Assembly: GCA_025642075.2 (NCBI GenBank) | Contig: JAODUO010000052.1 | Coordinates: 792,001-856,000 of the forward strand | Source: Ridgeia piscesae | Lineage: Eukaryota > Annelida > Polychaeta > Sabellida > Siboglinidae | Direction: 5' to 3' | DNA length: 64,000 nucleotides | Part shown: piece by piece, positions 1 to 12,564 of the stretch | Layout of the letters: every line of letters starts with the position of its first letter | Numbering within the stretch: position 1 is the first letter of the stretch | Position numbers and translations under genes: made by a program | The notes under the pieces: model-generated | What the model saw: the letters and a program-made list of their open reading frames with translations, nothing else | The model's database searches: none | Told to the model about the DNA's origin: nothing

Positions 1-1797
1 CAATCCGGTACCCCCACAGCCTGGATAGAACAAGCTAGGTACTTCCACGTGCTAGATAGAACCAATCCGGTACCCCCACAGCCTGGATAGAACAAGCTAG
101 ATACTTCCACTTGCTAGATAGAACCAATCCGGTACCCCCACAGCCTGGATAGAACAAGCTAGGTACTTCCACTTGCTAGATAGAACCAATCCGGTACCCC
201 CACAGCCTGGATAGAACAAGCTAGGTACTTCCACTTGCTAGATAGAACCAATCCGGTACCTCCACAGCCTGGATAGAACAAGCTAGGTACTTCCACTTGC
301 TAGATAGAACCAATCCGGTACCCCCACAGCCTGGATAGAACAAGCTAGGTACTTCCACTTGCTAGATAGAACCAACCGTACCCCCACAGCCTGGATAGAA
401 CAAGCTAGGTATTTCCACTTGCTAGATAGAACCAATCCGGTACCTCCACAGCCTGGATAGAACAAGCTAGGTACTTCCACTTGCTAGATAGAACCAATCC
501 GGTACCCCCACAGCCTGGATAGAACAAGCTAGGTACTTCCACTTGCTAGATAGAACCAATCCGGTACCCCCACAGCCTGGATAGAACAAGCTAGGTACTT
601 CCACTTGCTAGATAGAACCAATCCGGTACCTCCACAGCCTGGATAGAACAAGCTAGGTACTTCCACTTGCTAGATAGAACCAATCCGGTACCCCCACAGC
701 CTGGATAGAACAAGCTAGGTACTTCCACTTGCTAGATAGAACCAATCCGGTACCTCCACAGCCTGGATAGAACAAGCTAGGTACTTCCACTTGCTAGATA
801 GAACCAATCCGGTACCCCACAGCCTGGATAGAACAAGCTAGGTACTTCCACTTGCTAGATAGAACCAATCCGGTACCCCCACAGCCTGGATAGAACAAGC
901 TAGGTACTTCCACTTGCTAGATAGAACCAATCCGGTACTTCCACAGCCTGGATAGAACAAGCTAGGTACTTCCACTTGCTAGATAGAACCAATCCGGTAC
1001 TCCACAGCCTGGATAGAACAAGCTAGGTACTTCCACTTGCTAGATAGAACCAATCCGGTACCTCCACAGCCTGGATAGAACAAGCTAGGTACTTCCACTT
1101 GCTAGATAGAACCAATCCGGTACCCCCACAGCCTGGATAGAACAAGCTAGGTACTTCCACTTGCTAGATAGAACCAATCCGGTGCCCCCACAGCCTGGAT
1201 AGAACAAGCTAGGTACTTCCACTTGCTAGATAGAACCAATCCGGTACCCCCACAGCCTGGATAGAACAAGCTAGGTACTTCCACTTGCTAGATAGAACCA
1301 ATCCGGTACCCCCACAGCCTGGATAGAACAAGCTAGGTACTTCCACTTGCTAGATAGAACCAATCCGGTACCTCCACAGCCTGGATAGAACAAGCTAGGT
1401 ACTTCCACTTGCTAGATAGAACCAATCCGGTACCTCCACAGCCTGGATAGAACAAGCTAGGTACTTCCACTTGCTAGATAGAACCAATCCGGTACCCCCA
1501 CAGCCTGGATAGAACAAGCTAGGTACTTCCACTTGCTAGATAGAACCAATCCGGTGCCCCCACAGCCTGGATAGAACAAGCTAGGTACTTCCACTTGCTA
1601 GATAGAACCAATCCGGTACCCCCACAGCCTGGATAGAACAAGCTAGGTACTTCCACTTGCTAGATAGAACCAATCTGGTACCCCCACAGCCTGGATAGAA
1701 CAAGCTAGGTACTTCCACGTGCTAGATAGAACCAATCCGGTACCCCCACAGCCTGGATAGAACAAGCTAGGCACTTCCACTTGCTTGATAGAACAAA
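1..1797. repeat. 62-bp tandem array (about 29 copies), dimer of two 31-bp half-units
   Basis: The period is exactly 62 bp (CAATCCGG at 1, 63, 125 and onward). Each unit splits into two related 31-bp halves, one starting GGTACCCCCACAGCCTGG and one starting GGTACTTCCACTTGCTAG. They match at about 20 of 31 positions and share the core GATAGAAC. The array is cut by the left window edge and ends in a degenerate copy near 1797. Variation is mostly single substitutions, with a few 1-2 bp losses (near 376, 817 and 1000). It sits in the intron upstream of the kinase exon. No coding role is seen. Confidence 0.97.
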
Positions 1798-2630
1798 CCA
1801 GACTGTGATTATCAAGATAACGTTTCTGTTGCTGATTTGACATGAATATATGAACGAAGCCCACTTGTCTCTCTTTCGTTATGAAGTTGTAATAATTATT
1901 GTCATTCAGTAACCGCTTTTAGATGCATTCAAAGCGGCTATGCGTCATTAAAGAGTTTTTAGCATACTTTGATTTTAATCTGTAGCGATTACCATGTTAA
2001 GTGCAGTTGACATGGTAATTGAGTAATTTGATAACGCATGTTTAAAGAGTGTTAAGAACTTTGAAACCCTCGGCTGGTGTTTGACGTTTGTGAGTCATGA
2101 AATCTTTAGTTATATTGCCTGCAATCTGTGATGTACAGACTTGTTCCGCTAACAAACTGCATGACGATTCCCACACAGTTCGTTTTTCCGACTGACTGAC
2201 TGACGAGATCACTTGATACGACGCCGCGTTCTTTACCGGTGTCATTTTTTAATGTTTGTCTATTGAAAGACCCAATGCCAGTGCAGTAGACGGGCTCATC
2301 TTTAACTGGGGTTTTGACAACTTGGCATTGGCCCTTGAATGAATCACCGCAGGATAACCGCCCTCTCCGTTGTCAACTAACTACTTCTAAGTCAACGTTT
2401 CACAGCAGATATTTTACAGAACTTGCATGTGAAAGAATAAAGAACTGTTTGCCTTCTGTGTGTGTCAGAGGATGTCTATTATGTGTGCTGCTGTCACATA
2501 TGTCACAAGGACACTGGACAGAAGTGACAGACTGACAGACAGGGAATATGTTCTTACTACATGGAACTTTGTCTCTGTGTAGCTCTGTCTGTCCTTTTCT
2601 GCATATCTGGTTGTTCTGCCTGTACACTCA
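1798..2630. other. Unique intron sequence, no gene recognised
   Basis: This stretch is non-repetitive. Short open frames occur on both strands (for example 2042-2245 minus and 2314-2535 plus), but none shows a recognisable domain. No kinase N-lobe exon (Gly-rich loop or VAIK-type lysine) was found here. Confidence 0.6.
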
Positions 2631-2742
2631 CTCCCTCCCTTCCTCCTCCCTCCCTCCCTCCCTCCCTCCCTCCCTCCCTACCTCCCTCCCTCCCTACCTC
2701 CCTCCCTACCTCCCACCCACCCACCCACCCACCCACCCACCT
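2631..2742. repeat. (CCCT)n then (CCCA)n microsatellite
   Basis: CTCC/TCCC tetranucleotides with occasional CTAC interruptions pass into CCCACCCA repeats. The strand is strongly pyrimidine-rich. Proline/serine-rich open frames across it are repeat by-products. Confidence 0.95.
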
Positions 2743-2777
2743 TTACCTTTGTACAGTTGAACAGATGATACTAAATT

Positions 2778-4314
2778 ACAACATTGTACTGCCTGTAACG
2801 TAATGCAGTGCTGTAGGTGACTGCTGTACTGCCTCGTACTGTAGTTTGATGCTGTGTGTTGCGGGTAACAACATTGTACTGCCTGGTACTATAGCATGAC
2901 GTTGTGTGTTGCAGGCAACAACATTGTACTGCCTGGTACTATAGCATGATGTTGTGTGTTGCAGGCAACAACATTGTACTGCCTGGTACTATAGCATGAT
3001 GTTGTGTGTTGCAGGCAACAACATTGTACTGCCTGGTACTATAGCATGACGTTGTGTGTTGCAGGCAACAACATTGTACTGCCTGGTACTATAGCATGAC
3101 GTTGTGTGTTGCAGGCAACAACATTGTACCCCCTGGTACTATAGCATGATGTTGTGTGTTGCAGGCAACAACATTGTACTGCCTGGTACTATAGCATGAT
3201 GTTGTGTGTTGCAGGCAACAACATTGTACCCCCTGGTACTATAGCATGATCTTGTGTGTTGCAGGCAACAACATTGTACCGCCTGGTACTATAGCATGAT
3301 GTTGTGTGTTGCAGGCAACAACATTGTACCGCCTGGTACTATAGCATGATCTTGTGTGTTGCAGGCAATAACATTGTACTGCCTGGTACTATAGCATGAT
3401 GTTGTGTGTTGCAGGCAACAACATTGTACCGCCTGGTACTACAGCATGATGTTGTGTGTTGCAGGCAACAACATTGTACCGCCTGGTACTATAGCATGAT
3501 GTTGTGTGTTGCAGGCAACAACATTGTACCGCCTGGTACTATAGCATGATGTTGTGTGTTGCAGGCAACAACATTGTACCGCCTGGTACTATAGCATGAT
3601 CTTGTGTGTTGCAGGCAACAACATTGTACCGCCTGGTACTATAGCATGATGTTGTGTGTTGCAGGCAACAACATTGTACTGCCTGGTACTATAGCATGAT
3701 GTTGTGTGTTGCAGGCAACAACATTGTACTGCCTGGTACTATAGCATGATCTTATGTGTTGCAGGCAACAACATTGTACTGCCTGGTACTATAGCATGAT
3801 GTTGTGTGTTGCAGGCAACAACATTGTACTGCCTGGTACTATAGCATGATGTTGTGTGTTGCAGGCAACAACATTGTACTGCCTGGTACTATAGCATGAT
3901 GTTGTGTGTTGCAGGCAACAACATTGTACTGCCTGGTACTATAGCATGATGTTGTGTGTTGCAGGCAACAACATTGTACTGCCTGGTACTATAGCATGAT
4001 CTTGTGTGTTGCAGGCAACAACAGTGTACTGCCTGGTACTATAGCATGATGTTGTGTACTCCAGGCAACAACATTGTACTGCCTGGTACTATAGCATGAT
4101 CTTGTGTACTCCAGGCAACAACATTGTACTGCCTGGTACTATAGCATGATCGTGTGTGTTGCAGGCAACAACATTGTACTCCCTGGTACTATAACATGAT
4201 GTTGTGTGTTGCAGGCAACAACATTGTACTGCCTGGTACTATAGCATGATCGTGTGTGTTGCAGGCAACAACATTGTACTCCCTGGTACTATAACATGAT
4301 GTTGTGTGTTGCAG
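2778..4314 (+). repeat. 50-bp tandem array derived from the kinase exon's 3' splice junction
   Basis: The motif TTGCAGGCAACAACATTG recurs every 50 bp. GCAG(GC)AACA starts at 2911, 2961, 3011 and so on to 4311, after a degenerate first unit at 2861. That gives about 30 units with no length change across 29 periods. Each unit holds GTTGTGTGTTGCAG (the intron end) followed by GCAACAACATTGTACTGCCT and GGTACTA. This equals the true acceptor plus the first nine codons of the exon at 4315 (Ala-Thr-Thr-Leu-Tyr-Cys-Leu-Val-Leu), with synonymous changes at the last two. It then runs into TAG or TAA in nearly every copy. The last unit is the true exon junction. Variants include TGTACC, GATCTT and GACGTT. 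Confidence 0.95.
4291..4314 (+). promoter_or_regulatory. Putative branch point and 3' splice site of the kinase exon
   Basis: ATAAC at 4291-4295 supplies a TNAY-type branch sequence with its A at 4294, 21 nt before the exon. GTTGTGTGTTGCAG then ends at 4314. The tract before the AG is T/G-rich rather than a good polypyrimidine tract. Most upstream array units have ATAGC instead of ATAAC; only the units at 4191 and 4291 carry ATAAC. The assignment is inferred from position and consensus. Confidence 0.55.
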
Positions 4315-4481
4315 GCAACAACATTGTACTGCCTGGTGCTGGAATACTGTGTCGGTGGGGAGCTGTGGGATTACATCAAGACCCAGGAGTGTTCGCGCCT
4401 AGGGGAGAGTGCAGCGAGACCATTTGTCCGTCAGCTCGTCTCTGCCCTTCATTACCTCCAGGAGCGGGGCGTTGTCCACAG
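4315..4481 (+). CDS. HUNK-like: Internal exon of a HUNK-like serine/threonine kinase (hinge to catalytic-loop His)
   Basis: This exon encodes 55 whole codons plus two bases of a split Arg codon. It begins ATTLYCLVLEYCVGGELWDY: strand beta-5, hinge and helix D of a protein kinase (subdomain V), with Leu at the gatekeeper position before Glu-Tyr-Cys. It continues through an acidic/basic linker to RQLVSALHYLQERGVVH (helix E, subdomain VIa). It ends CAC-AG before the donor GTGAGT at 4482, so the Arg of HRD is split (phase 2). The start after TTGCAG at 4314 is phase 0. Of the kinases I know, the segment RQLxSAxxxLxxxGVVHRDLK fits vertebrate HUNK best; other SNF1/AMPK-related kinases are possible. 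The kinase assignment is near certain and the subfamily is inferred. The ATP-binding lobe must lie in exons left of the window. Confidence 0.93.
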
Positions 4482-4487
4482 GTGAGT

Positions 4488-5460
4488 GACCTTTCACCTT
4501 GTCAAGTGTTCGTGTAGTTGTGAAATATTTAGTCGGTCTACGCAAAGGCAGCGGTAAGTAACGTTTATGTGGTTGCATATCTCTGGACTCATGCATATCT
4601 GTACTCATACGTGGAGGAAGCCATTGGTGGAAGGCTGCAGGTGTAACACGACTGTTTTCAGTACACCTGTGCAGGTTCGAGAAATAACATAGCATTGGGT
4701 AGATATATAAATTGTACGGAATATAGAATAAAGTGCTATGTTTTGTTGTTTTATTAACAACAGGAACAATTGTAGTTGAATGTGGGCATTGTGGACCTTA
4801 TAAACGAAAGCACCAAAGCTCCAATGTCTTTATAAGGGAACAGATAACTGGAAGTTGATTGGCAGTGTTAATAATTTTATTCCCTGAGACAGAGCAAGTG
4901 TATGAAGGCGGCATGCTGTTTGAGTGAAGAGATTCGTCAGACTGGATGGTTCAAATTAGTGATATTTTTACTTATGTCACAGTCAATTTACATTTTATCC
5001 TGTAATGAGTTTGCTGCTGGGTGAGGATGACGGTTAATAGCATCGGAAACATCATGATACATGACATCTTGTCTGGTAGCAGCAGGCGTCTGAGGCAGAC
5101 TGCTGAAAGCAGCCGCAATGTCACGAGTAAAAAGCTAAACCATGAATGACATCAGTAAAAATATAGCTCAGTGTACTGCTATAAGAACGGCGTCTTTGAC
5201 AGTGTCAGGCTGATTCAGTGGAGCTATGTGGAGTTACCACTACAAATGGCTGCCTTCTCGCAAGTCACTGTATTCCCAAAGCTGCGGGAAATTAATTTTC
5301 AGCAGATCAAGTCTCATTGATTAACTGGGTTAGCCGCCTCCCTGGACTGTTGTTTTTGACAGCGTGGGTGCATTTAGTGAATAGGAATGCACTGGAATTG
5401 TCCTGTGCTATCGTTGCCATGGAGACGGGACAGCAGAGAGAGAAGAGAGGTGTTAAATAA
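4488..5460. other. Unique intron sequence, no gene recognised
   Basis: This is the first kilobase after the donor: mixed composition, no array, no convincing open frame. The 4399-4695 minus frame overlaps the real exon on the opposite strand and is treated as a shadow. Confidence 0.6.
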
Positions 5461-5469
5461 GATCATGCC

Positions 5470-5885
5470 AGAATCCAGGGAAGATCCCCGTGTAATCCTA
5501 CCTGGGATATCCTGGCTGAATCCTGGGGGTAGAATTGTGGGATTAGAGTAAGATGCTGGGGAAGATTGTGGGAGGATACTGGGAGTGAGGGAGGATGCTG
5601 GGGAAGATCGTGGGAGGATACTGGGAGTGAGGGAGGATGCTGGGAAGATCCTAGTAGGATATTCAGAGGGTATAGGAGTGAGGCAGGATACTGGGAGTAA
5701 GGGAGGAAACTGGAAAGGTCTTGGGAAGATGTGGGAAGTTCCAGGGAGGATGGGGAGAAGTTCCTGGGAGAATACTGGGAGGGAGGGAGGATATTGGGAA
5801 GATCCTGGGAGATTATTGGGAGTAAGGGTACTGGGAAGATCCTGGGAGGATGCTGGAAGTGTGGGAGGATGCTGGTGGGAGACAA
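5470..5885. repeat. Degenerate purine-rich minisatellite (GGGAGGAT/GGGAAGAT motifs)
   Basis: Variants of GATCCTGGGAGGATACTGGG and GAGTGAGGGAGGATGCTGGG recur irregularly, roughly every 19-40 bp. The plus strand is almost pyrimidine-poor. Open frames on both strands (such as 5374-5913 minus) follow from the bias. Confidence 0.85.
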
Positions 5886-6360
5886 GGGGAAGATAACTGA
5901 TTAACTCCCTCACTGTGGGAACTAGTCTCCTGTGAAATGTTTTTCGTTGTGGATACTTTTCCCAGCTGGCTTTGGGAAGGATCCTCCTATCTGTGTGTCA
6001 GGGTGAGGGTATCTGGGGGCAGTTGGGTGCACAGGGAAGGTGGTCAGATGAATGTCATGTGGGGGGGGGTATTTACCCATATTTGCAACAAAAAAACATT
6101 GGCTCTTAATCGAGTTGCATAAGAGCCATGCATACATTTCTAGAACATACAGCCATGGTTGCCTTTCCTATTAAAAACAACATTTTATGACTTATCGAGG
6201 GCATCTGATTTCAAGCATTCTGATTGGCTGTTGCTAAGTGACAGAAAAAGCCACAAAATAGTTCCTTTCTCTGTGATCGTGCAGGAAAGTATCACATTTA
6301 AGTATTATTTTAAGAGAACGAAAGTCTGACAGAGATTCTTGGCAATATCTTACATCTCAG

Positions 6361-6485
6361 TGTGTGAGTTTGTCGGCTGTAACATATCACTTTGTGGGTC
6401 ATAACATGTTACTTTACGGGCCCTAATGTGTTCATTTGTAGGCCCAAATGTATCAGTTTGTAGCCCCTAATGTGTCAGTCGTAGA
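6361..6485. repeat. Short degenerate tandem repeat, about 28 bp, 4-5 copies
   Basis: Copies resemble CTAATGTGTCAGTTTGTAGGC with many substitutions (for example CATAACATGTTACTTTACGGG and CCAAATGTATCAGTTTGTAG). Confidence 0.6.
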
Positions 6486-6784
6486 CGCAGCCCAGTGGCA
6501 CGATCATTCACAAATCAGACTTTTTCAAACGGCACTGTTAGGCTTGAATTATTAAAGCAATCAATGTTTGTCTCCCCAGGACCTGAAGTAGGTGTCCTCC
6601 CTACCGCAGTGATAAGACGGTGTCTTCACGAATAGATATGTTTGTGTATGGTTTTGGCAATAAAACAATTCTTTTGTCTCGTTTCTTCTCCAGTTCCAGG
6701 ATGTTTACATAAGACATCAGTAGTACCTCTTTAGAGACGGCAATAAAGTCTTTCTTCCAGCGATACATTACAAAGATGTCTCAC

Positions 6785-7560
6785 GTGTTGTTTTATTCCC
6801 GTCCTCCTGCATGTCACGGTTTTGTCACCCACTAAGACGGAGAAGAGTGTCACCAGCCACGGAGTACAACAAGGGTGTTTTTTTTAGCATTTCATCAAGG
6901 TTTATTCATTGTATTCTTGAGCAAGTTTTATTTCGGTCCTCTATGATGTCACTCAGTTAGGTCAATGGGGTGACATCCAAGAGAGCAGTATTTTAGTCAA
7001 GTAAGTCAAGGTTATACTCAGTGTATTCCTGAATAAGTTTTATTCCTGTCCTTCGGGATGTCACTCTGTTAGGTGGAAGGCTAGGACATCCAAGAGAGCA
7101 GTGAGGGGTCATATTTAGTATTTTAGTCAAGTAAGTCAAGGTTATACTCAGTGTATTCATGAACAAGTTTTATTCCTGTCCTTCGGGATGTCACTCTGTT
7201 AGGTGGAAGGCTAGGACATCCAAGAGAGCAGTGAGGGGTCATATTTAGTATTTTAGTCAAGTAAGTCAAGGTTATACTCAGTGTATTCATGAACAAGTTT
7301 TATTCCTGTCCTTCGGGATGTCACTCTGTTAGGTGGAAGGCTAGGACATCCAAGAGAGCAGTGAGGGGTCATATTTAGTATTTTAGTCAAGTAAGTCAAG
7401 GTTATACTCAGTGTATTCATGAATAAGTTTTATTCCTGTCCTTCGGGATGTCACTCTGTTAGGTGGAAGGCTAGGACATCCACGAGAGCAGCGAGGGGTA
7501 ATTTTTAGTATTTCCGTCATGTAAGTCAAGGTTTTATTCATTGTATTCATGAGCAAGTAT
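6785..7560. repeat. 130-bp tandem array, five to six copies
   Basis: GTAAGTCAAGGTT occurs at 7001, 7131, 7261, 7391 and 7521, exactly 130 bp apart. Three central units (about 7001-7500) are nearly identical. The unit at 6880 lacks a segment, and an even more diverged copy starts near 6785 (TTTTATTCCCGTCCTCCTGC). Outer copies are more diverged than inner ones, as expected if unequal exchange homogenises the centre. Each unit contains CAAGTAAGTC, a 5' splice-donor-like string. Confidence 0.93.
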
Positions 7561-8450
7561 CAAGGCTACTCAGTGAGATGCATTGGCTTTAGTTGATGGC
7601 GCTTAAGGTGAGCAGTGTGACCAGAGGTCCCTGTAGGCCAGTCCGGGTCCACGATGCAGAAGTCGGCTTGGAACTCGTTGCTTGAGGTCAACCGAATTGA
7701 TGTTTTCCATCGGATCTGAGAGAGGAAGTGTTCGTGGTTATTTATACCCCAATCTTTACTATCTCCTGTGCAATGTTATTGCATATTGATTTCTGGGCCT
7801 GTATGGCTGACTCTGCCCGGCTAACAGTTCCAATTCTGCAGTATTTATGATTTATTTTTGCTTTGTTGCATACTGATCACATGGCCAACTAACGAGTAAC
7901 TACTCCAACTGGGTGGCCATTTTTCGTCACGCAATTTAATTACAACGGGGCTTTCGGTGCACATGTGACTCTAGACTCAGAAATTAATGACAGAGGGACC
8001 GCCGACTGAAACCACTGCATCTATCAACGACAACGACAAATTGTTCAAATGAGAAAATGAGCCGAGGAGGCAGGAGATAGCTGGAGTCACGTTGCACTTG
8101 TAAATATCGTTACCCGTCCAGCCGGTGCGGTTAACATTGTCGTTCTCCTGTCTTCTGGTCACTGTATCATCTCATTACTAAGCAGTTGTTTATACGGGCC
8201 CCTGCGGATCTCCATGGGATGTTTCTCTTCGAAATGCTACAGTCGTGATCCCAGTAGACGTCGTCCAGTCACCTGCACAGATTTCTGTGTCTGCTGATCT
8301 GGACCACAGGCACGCCCCACCCCGGCCAAGGCAGTCTCCTTGTACCACATTGTTAGTCTGGCGGCGGTATTGATTGTTGCTTTTTCACACGGCGCAAAAA
8401 CTACTTGCAGATTCTGAATAATTTAGAAACCATTGCAAAAGATTGGGCAT
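7561..8450. other. Unique intron sequence, no gene recognised
   Basis: No array and no protein-like frame of note. A 61-codon minus frame at 7977-8162 has no recognisable feature. Confidence 0.6.
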
Positions 8451-8454
8451 TGTG

Positions 8455-8935
8455 AGTACTGGAATCTGTGTGTTTGTTGGTCATTGTGTCTGTAGGTATC
8501 TGTGTCAGTGTCGGTCATTGTGTCTGTAGGTATCTGTGTCAGTGTCGGTCATTGTGTCTGTAGGTAGCTGTGTCAGTGTCAGTCATTGTGTTTGTAGGTA
8601 TCTGTGTCAGTGTCGGTCATTGTGTCTATGTATCTGTGTCAGTCATTGTGTCTGTAAGTATCTGTGTACACATAAGTCATTGTGTCTGTAGGTATCTGTG
8701 TTATATTGTTCATTGTGTCTGTGTCATCTTGTGTTTTGGTGTCATCATTGTATCTGTGTTGTCATTGTCTGTGTCATGATTGTGTCTTGGTGTCACCATT
8801 GTGTCTGTGTCATCATGTGTTGTCATTGTCTGTGTTATCATTGTGTCTTGGTGTCATCATTGTGTCTTGGTGTCACCAGTGTGTCTGTGTTGGTATATAT
8901 GTCTGTGTCTTCATTGTGTGGCTGTCAACCTCGAG
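8455..8935. repeat. TGTGTC-rich degenerate repeats (34-bp unit, then irregular)
   Basis: The unit TCATTGTGTCTGTAGGTATC plus TGTGTCAGTGTCGG (34 bp) repeats near 8480-8690. It then breaks down into variants of CATCATTGTGTCTTGGTGTC to about 8930. Cys/Val-rich open frames here are repeat by-products. Confidence 0.88.
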
Positions 8936-9138
8936 CCTGTGGCAGTCTTTAAGTGTTCTCTTGTGTTTGTCGTGTTTGTGCTACAATAATAGGTGTCCGA
9001 TGTACCTGGCTGTCTCCAGTGACTGTCTGGCCCCACCCAGTGCATTCTTCACACCCGCATCCAGGCTCAGGGTGTGCAGCTCCAGCCAACCGCACTGCCT
9101 CATGGTCTCAACTATAGACCTCTACTCAGGACCACAGC

Positions 9139-9345
9139 TCAGAGTGGCACCCATCTCAGAGTGGCACCCATCTCAGAGTGGCACCCATCTCAGAGACCTA
9201 TCTCAGGCACCCATCTCAGAGTGGCACCTATCTCAGGTGGCACCCATCTCAGGTGGCACCCATCTCAGGATGGCACCCATCTCAGAGTGATACACATCAC
9301 AGGAAGGCACCCATTTTGGGATGGGACCGATCAAAGGGTGGCACA
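9139..9345. repeat. 17-bp tandem repeat (CAGAGTGGCACCCATCT)
   Basis: The period is 17 bp in the first copies (9140, 9157, 9174). It then degenerates into variants such as CAGGTGGCACCCATCT and AAAGGGTGGCACACATCT before the CT microsatellite. Confidence 0.9.
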
Positions 9346-9356
9346 CATCTTAGGAT

Positions 9357-10373
<1,017 letters not shown>

Positions 10374-12560
10374 TCAGACCTCTCTGTTGTTAATCTATTG
10401 TGTTCTCCCCGGCCTGTCACATCTACACTTCCTCATCTCGTCTCTAACAGTCACCTGCCATTTGTCATGTCACCTGAGTCAGCTGACCCAGACAGACAGA
10501 GCCAGACCCAGTCACCCTAGGGCAATGGGGTAATCACCTACCAGGCACCCCAGACTACAATAGTGCCACCTGGTGAGACACCTGGAAGCTCACTCTTGGA
10601 ACACTTGGTCAAAAATTGATCCAACCTGGCAATAAATTGTCATTAACAGGTGTGGCATATTTAGTACCTGGTTAACCTTTGGCTCATTCCAGTAACAGAC
10701 TAAAGGTGCACTATGGCCCAGATATCCATTGAATGTGAGATCACACCCAGAAAGGAAAGCTGTAGTTTCATATGAGTTTTAAAATAATGGCAATTCATTC
10801 CTGATTAGTTTTTGGAGCAAATTGTGACGCAGATGATCTGAGGTTCATGTAGTTATTAGGAACTAGTCTTAGCAAACAGTCTAATTTGATGGCCCATAAT
10901 TAACTGAAATCCAATTATTTTGATACACAAAAACAAGCTAATGACACCAGGGTCTACATGTCAAAAAATTTCATCACCCCAAGTAAGCATGGTAAATCAT
11001 GGACACTTTCATATTTTGCATGACATATGTGCAAAATATTTTCAATTTTTTACGAGATAAAAACGTAATTTTAACCAGTTGTAAATACTGTATTTATCCA
11101 CGCCTAGCGGTTATAATGTGCTTTGGCAGTTAGTTTCGCAATTGCTCTTTTTGCCAGTGTACGGAGGACGTAACAGAGGAGTAGGCCGCCGACTCCTAAC
11201 CAGTCGCAACATTCATAGCATCATCAAATCCCCATTCATTCTCTTTGCGAGATGGCAACTTTCTTGACCTGTAAACAGCTTAATCCAGACCTCATTTACA
11301 GAGCTTATCATAAATGTCACTCGACTAGAACAGTGCACAGTCAAGTAGTTAGCATTGCCTCAAGTGATTCTGTCAACTTTGGAAATTTTACTGTTTTATT
11401 TAATTTTTACTTTGTAGTCAGTTCTATCATAGCATTGGCTCAACATTGGCTAAACAAAATGAAAGACCATAAACAAGTTTTTCTCTGTCCACATATATCG
11501 AGTTTAACATTATGTAAATATTTTAATGACTTCGGTTACATTTAAATGTAGAAATAAATTAAACTTTATCGGTGTTAGAACATTAAATTTAACGTTATCC
11601 ATTTTTCAGTGTTGTTGAACCATTTGATAATGATTCACCTGATCCTCATAATAATCTATGATGCGAATTCGCAAACCTTATGCACAGAAGAACGTTTGAT
11701 TGATTTTTCTTCCACCGATCTAGCAAGGGAAGATAAATTGGCTAAGAAAAAACAAGCAATTAGCCAAATGGTAAAATAAAGATATTTGCATTAGTAAACC
11801 AGACATAGGCTGCATGAGACAGGACCTGCTGGCGAACTGAGTATATCTTGTAGACCGAAGTGCCAACTGATAGACCAGACACTGACATCATCTGGCACTG
11901 GCACTTCTGAATGGTGCATTTATTGTCGGTGCCAAGAAGAAGGTGCACAGGAGAAGTGCATCATTGATGCTTCAGCAATAACAACCACATCGCTGTGTTG
12001 ACTATTGATCAGCTCTGGGTCCTGACAACCCGTCTCGCTTATGCAGCGTGCACTTTGCAACATTTCTCTGTCTGCCTAGTTGAGGCGCACGCACCGTTTA
12101 TGGCAAGTGGTCATAAGATGCAGCCACTGATCGCTTCCTCGTCATGTAATGTGTAGTTTACCAGTAAATACCAAGAGCACACAGCCATGAGTGTCGTTGT
12201 TCCGCCAGGACGGGTGGCGCAGTTGCAACAAGTGAACATTCCGCACCAACGCCATTTCAGGTGAATTTTTTCACTGGGTGAAGAATTGAAATGTACAAAA
12301 AAGATATCAGCCCTTTTTGCCAGTTGCTGTTGTGGTGATTTTAAAACAAAATATCCCAGTGTCGCGTACACGTTTGCATTTTGTCTCTTATGAAGCGGCA
12401 TGGAAGTGTGTTATTTAAAAGTGAAACCAAGTGAAGAGATGTCAGGTGAACAAACAGAGAGAGGAACCAAGTATATAAAAGTGATGTTTTACAGGAGTTG
12501 TCCCCTGAGCTTAGACTGTGCTGCTCTTTCCAAATGCAATCTGACTTGTTGGTTGGTGAT
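10374..12560. other. Unique intron sequence, no gene recognised
   Basis: Two moderate open frames, 11252-11545 (plus, 97 codons) and 12111-12401 (minus, 96 codons), carry no domain or splice context I can recognise. GGGTGGCGCAGTTGCAAC at about 12211 resembles a polymerase III A box, but no B box follows, so no tRNA or SINE is called. Confidence 0.5.
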
Positions 12561-12564
12561 GGTT

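Noticed and set aside
1..4314. Regular repeats that might suggest a CRISPR array
   Set aside because: Units are contiguous with no unique spacers, and the gene structure is eukaryotic.
4254..4517. The 87-codon frame beginning in the 50-bp array and crossing the kinase exon
   Set aside because: It is in a different frame from the kinase reading, which is strongly supported by the hinge and VVH(R)DLK continuity.
11252..11545. A 97-codon plus frame starting with ATG
   Set aside because: No recognisable domain, no splice or promoter context, and a length compatible with chance in AT-rich intron.
12205..12270. GGGTGGCGCAGTTGCAAC as a tRNA or SINE head
   Set aside because: No B box follows at tRNA spacing.
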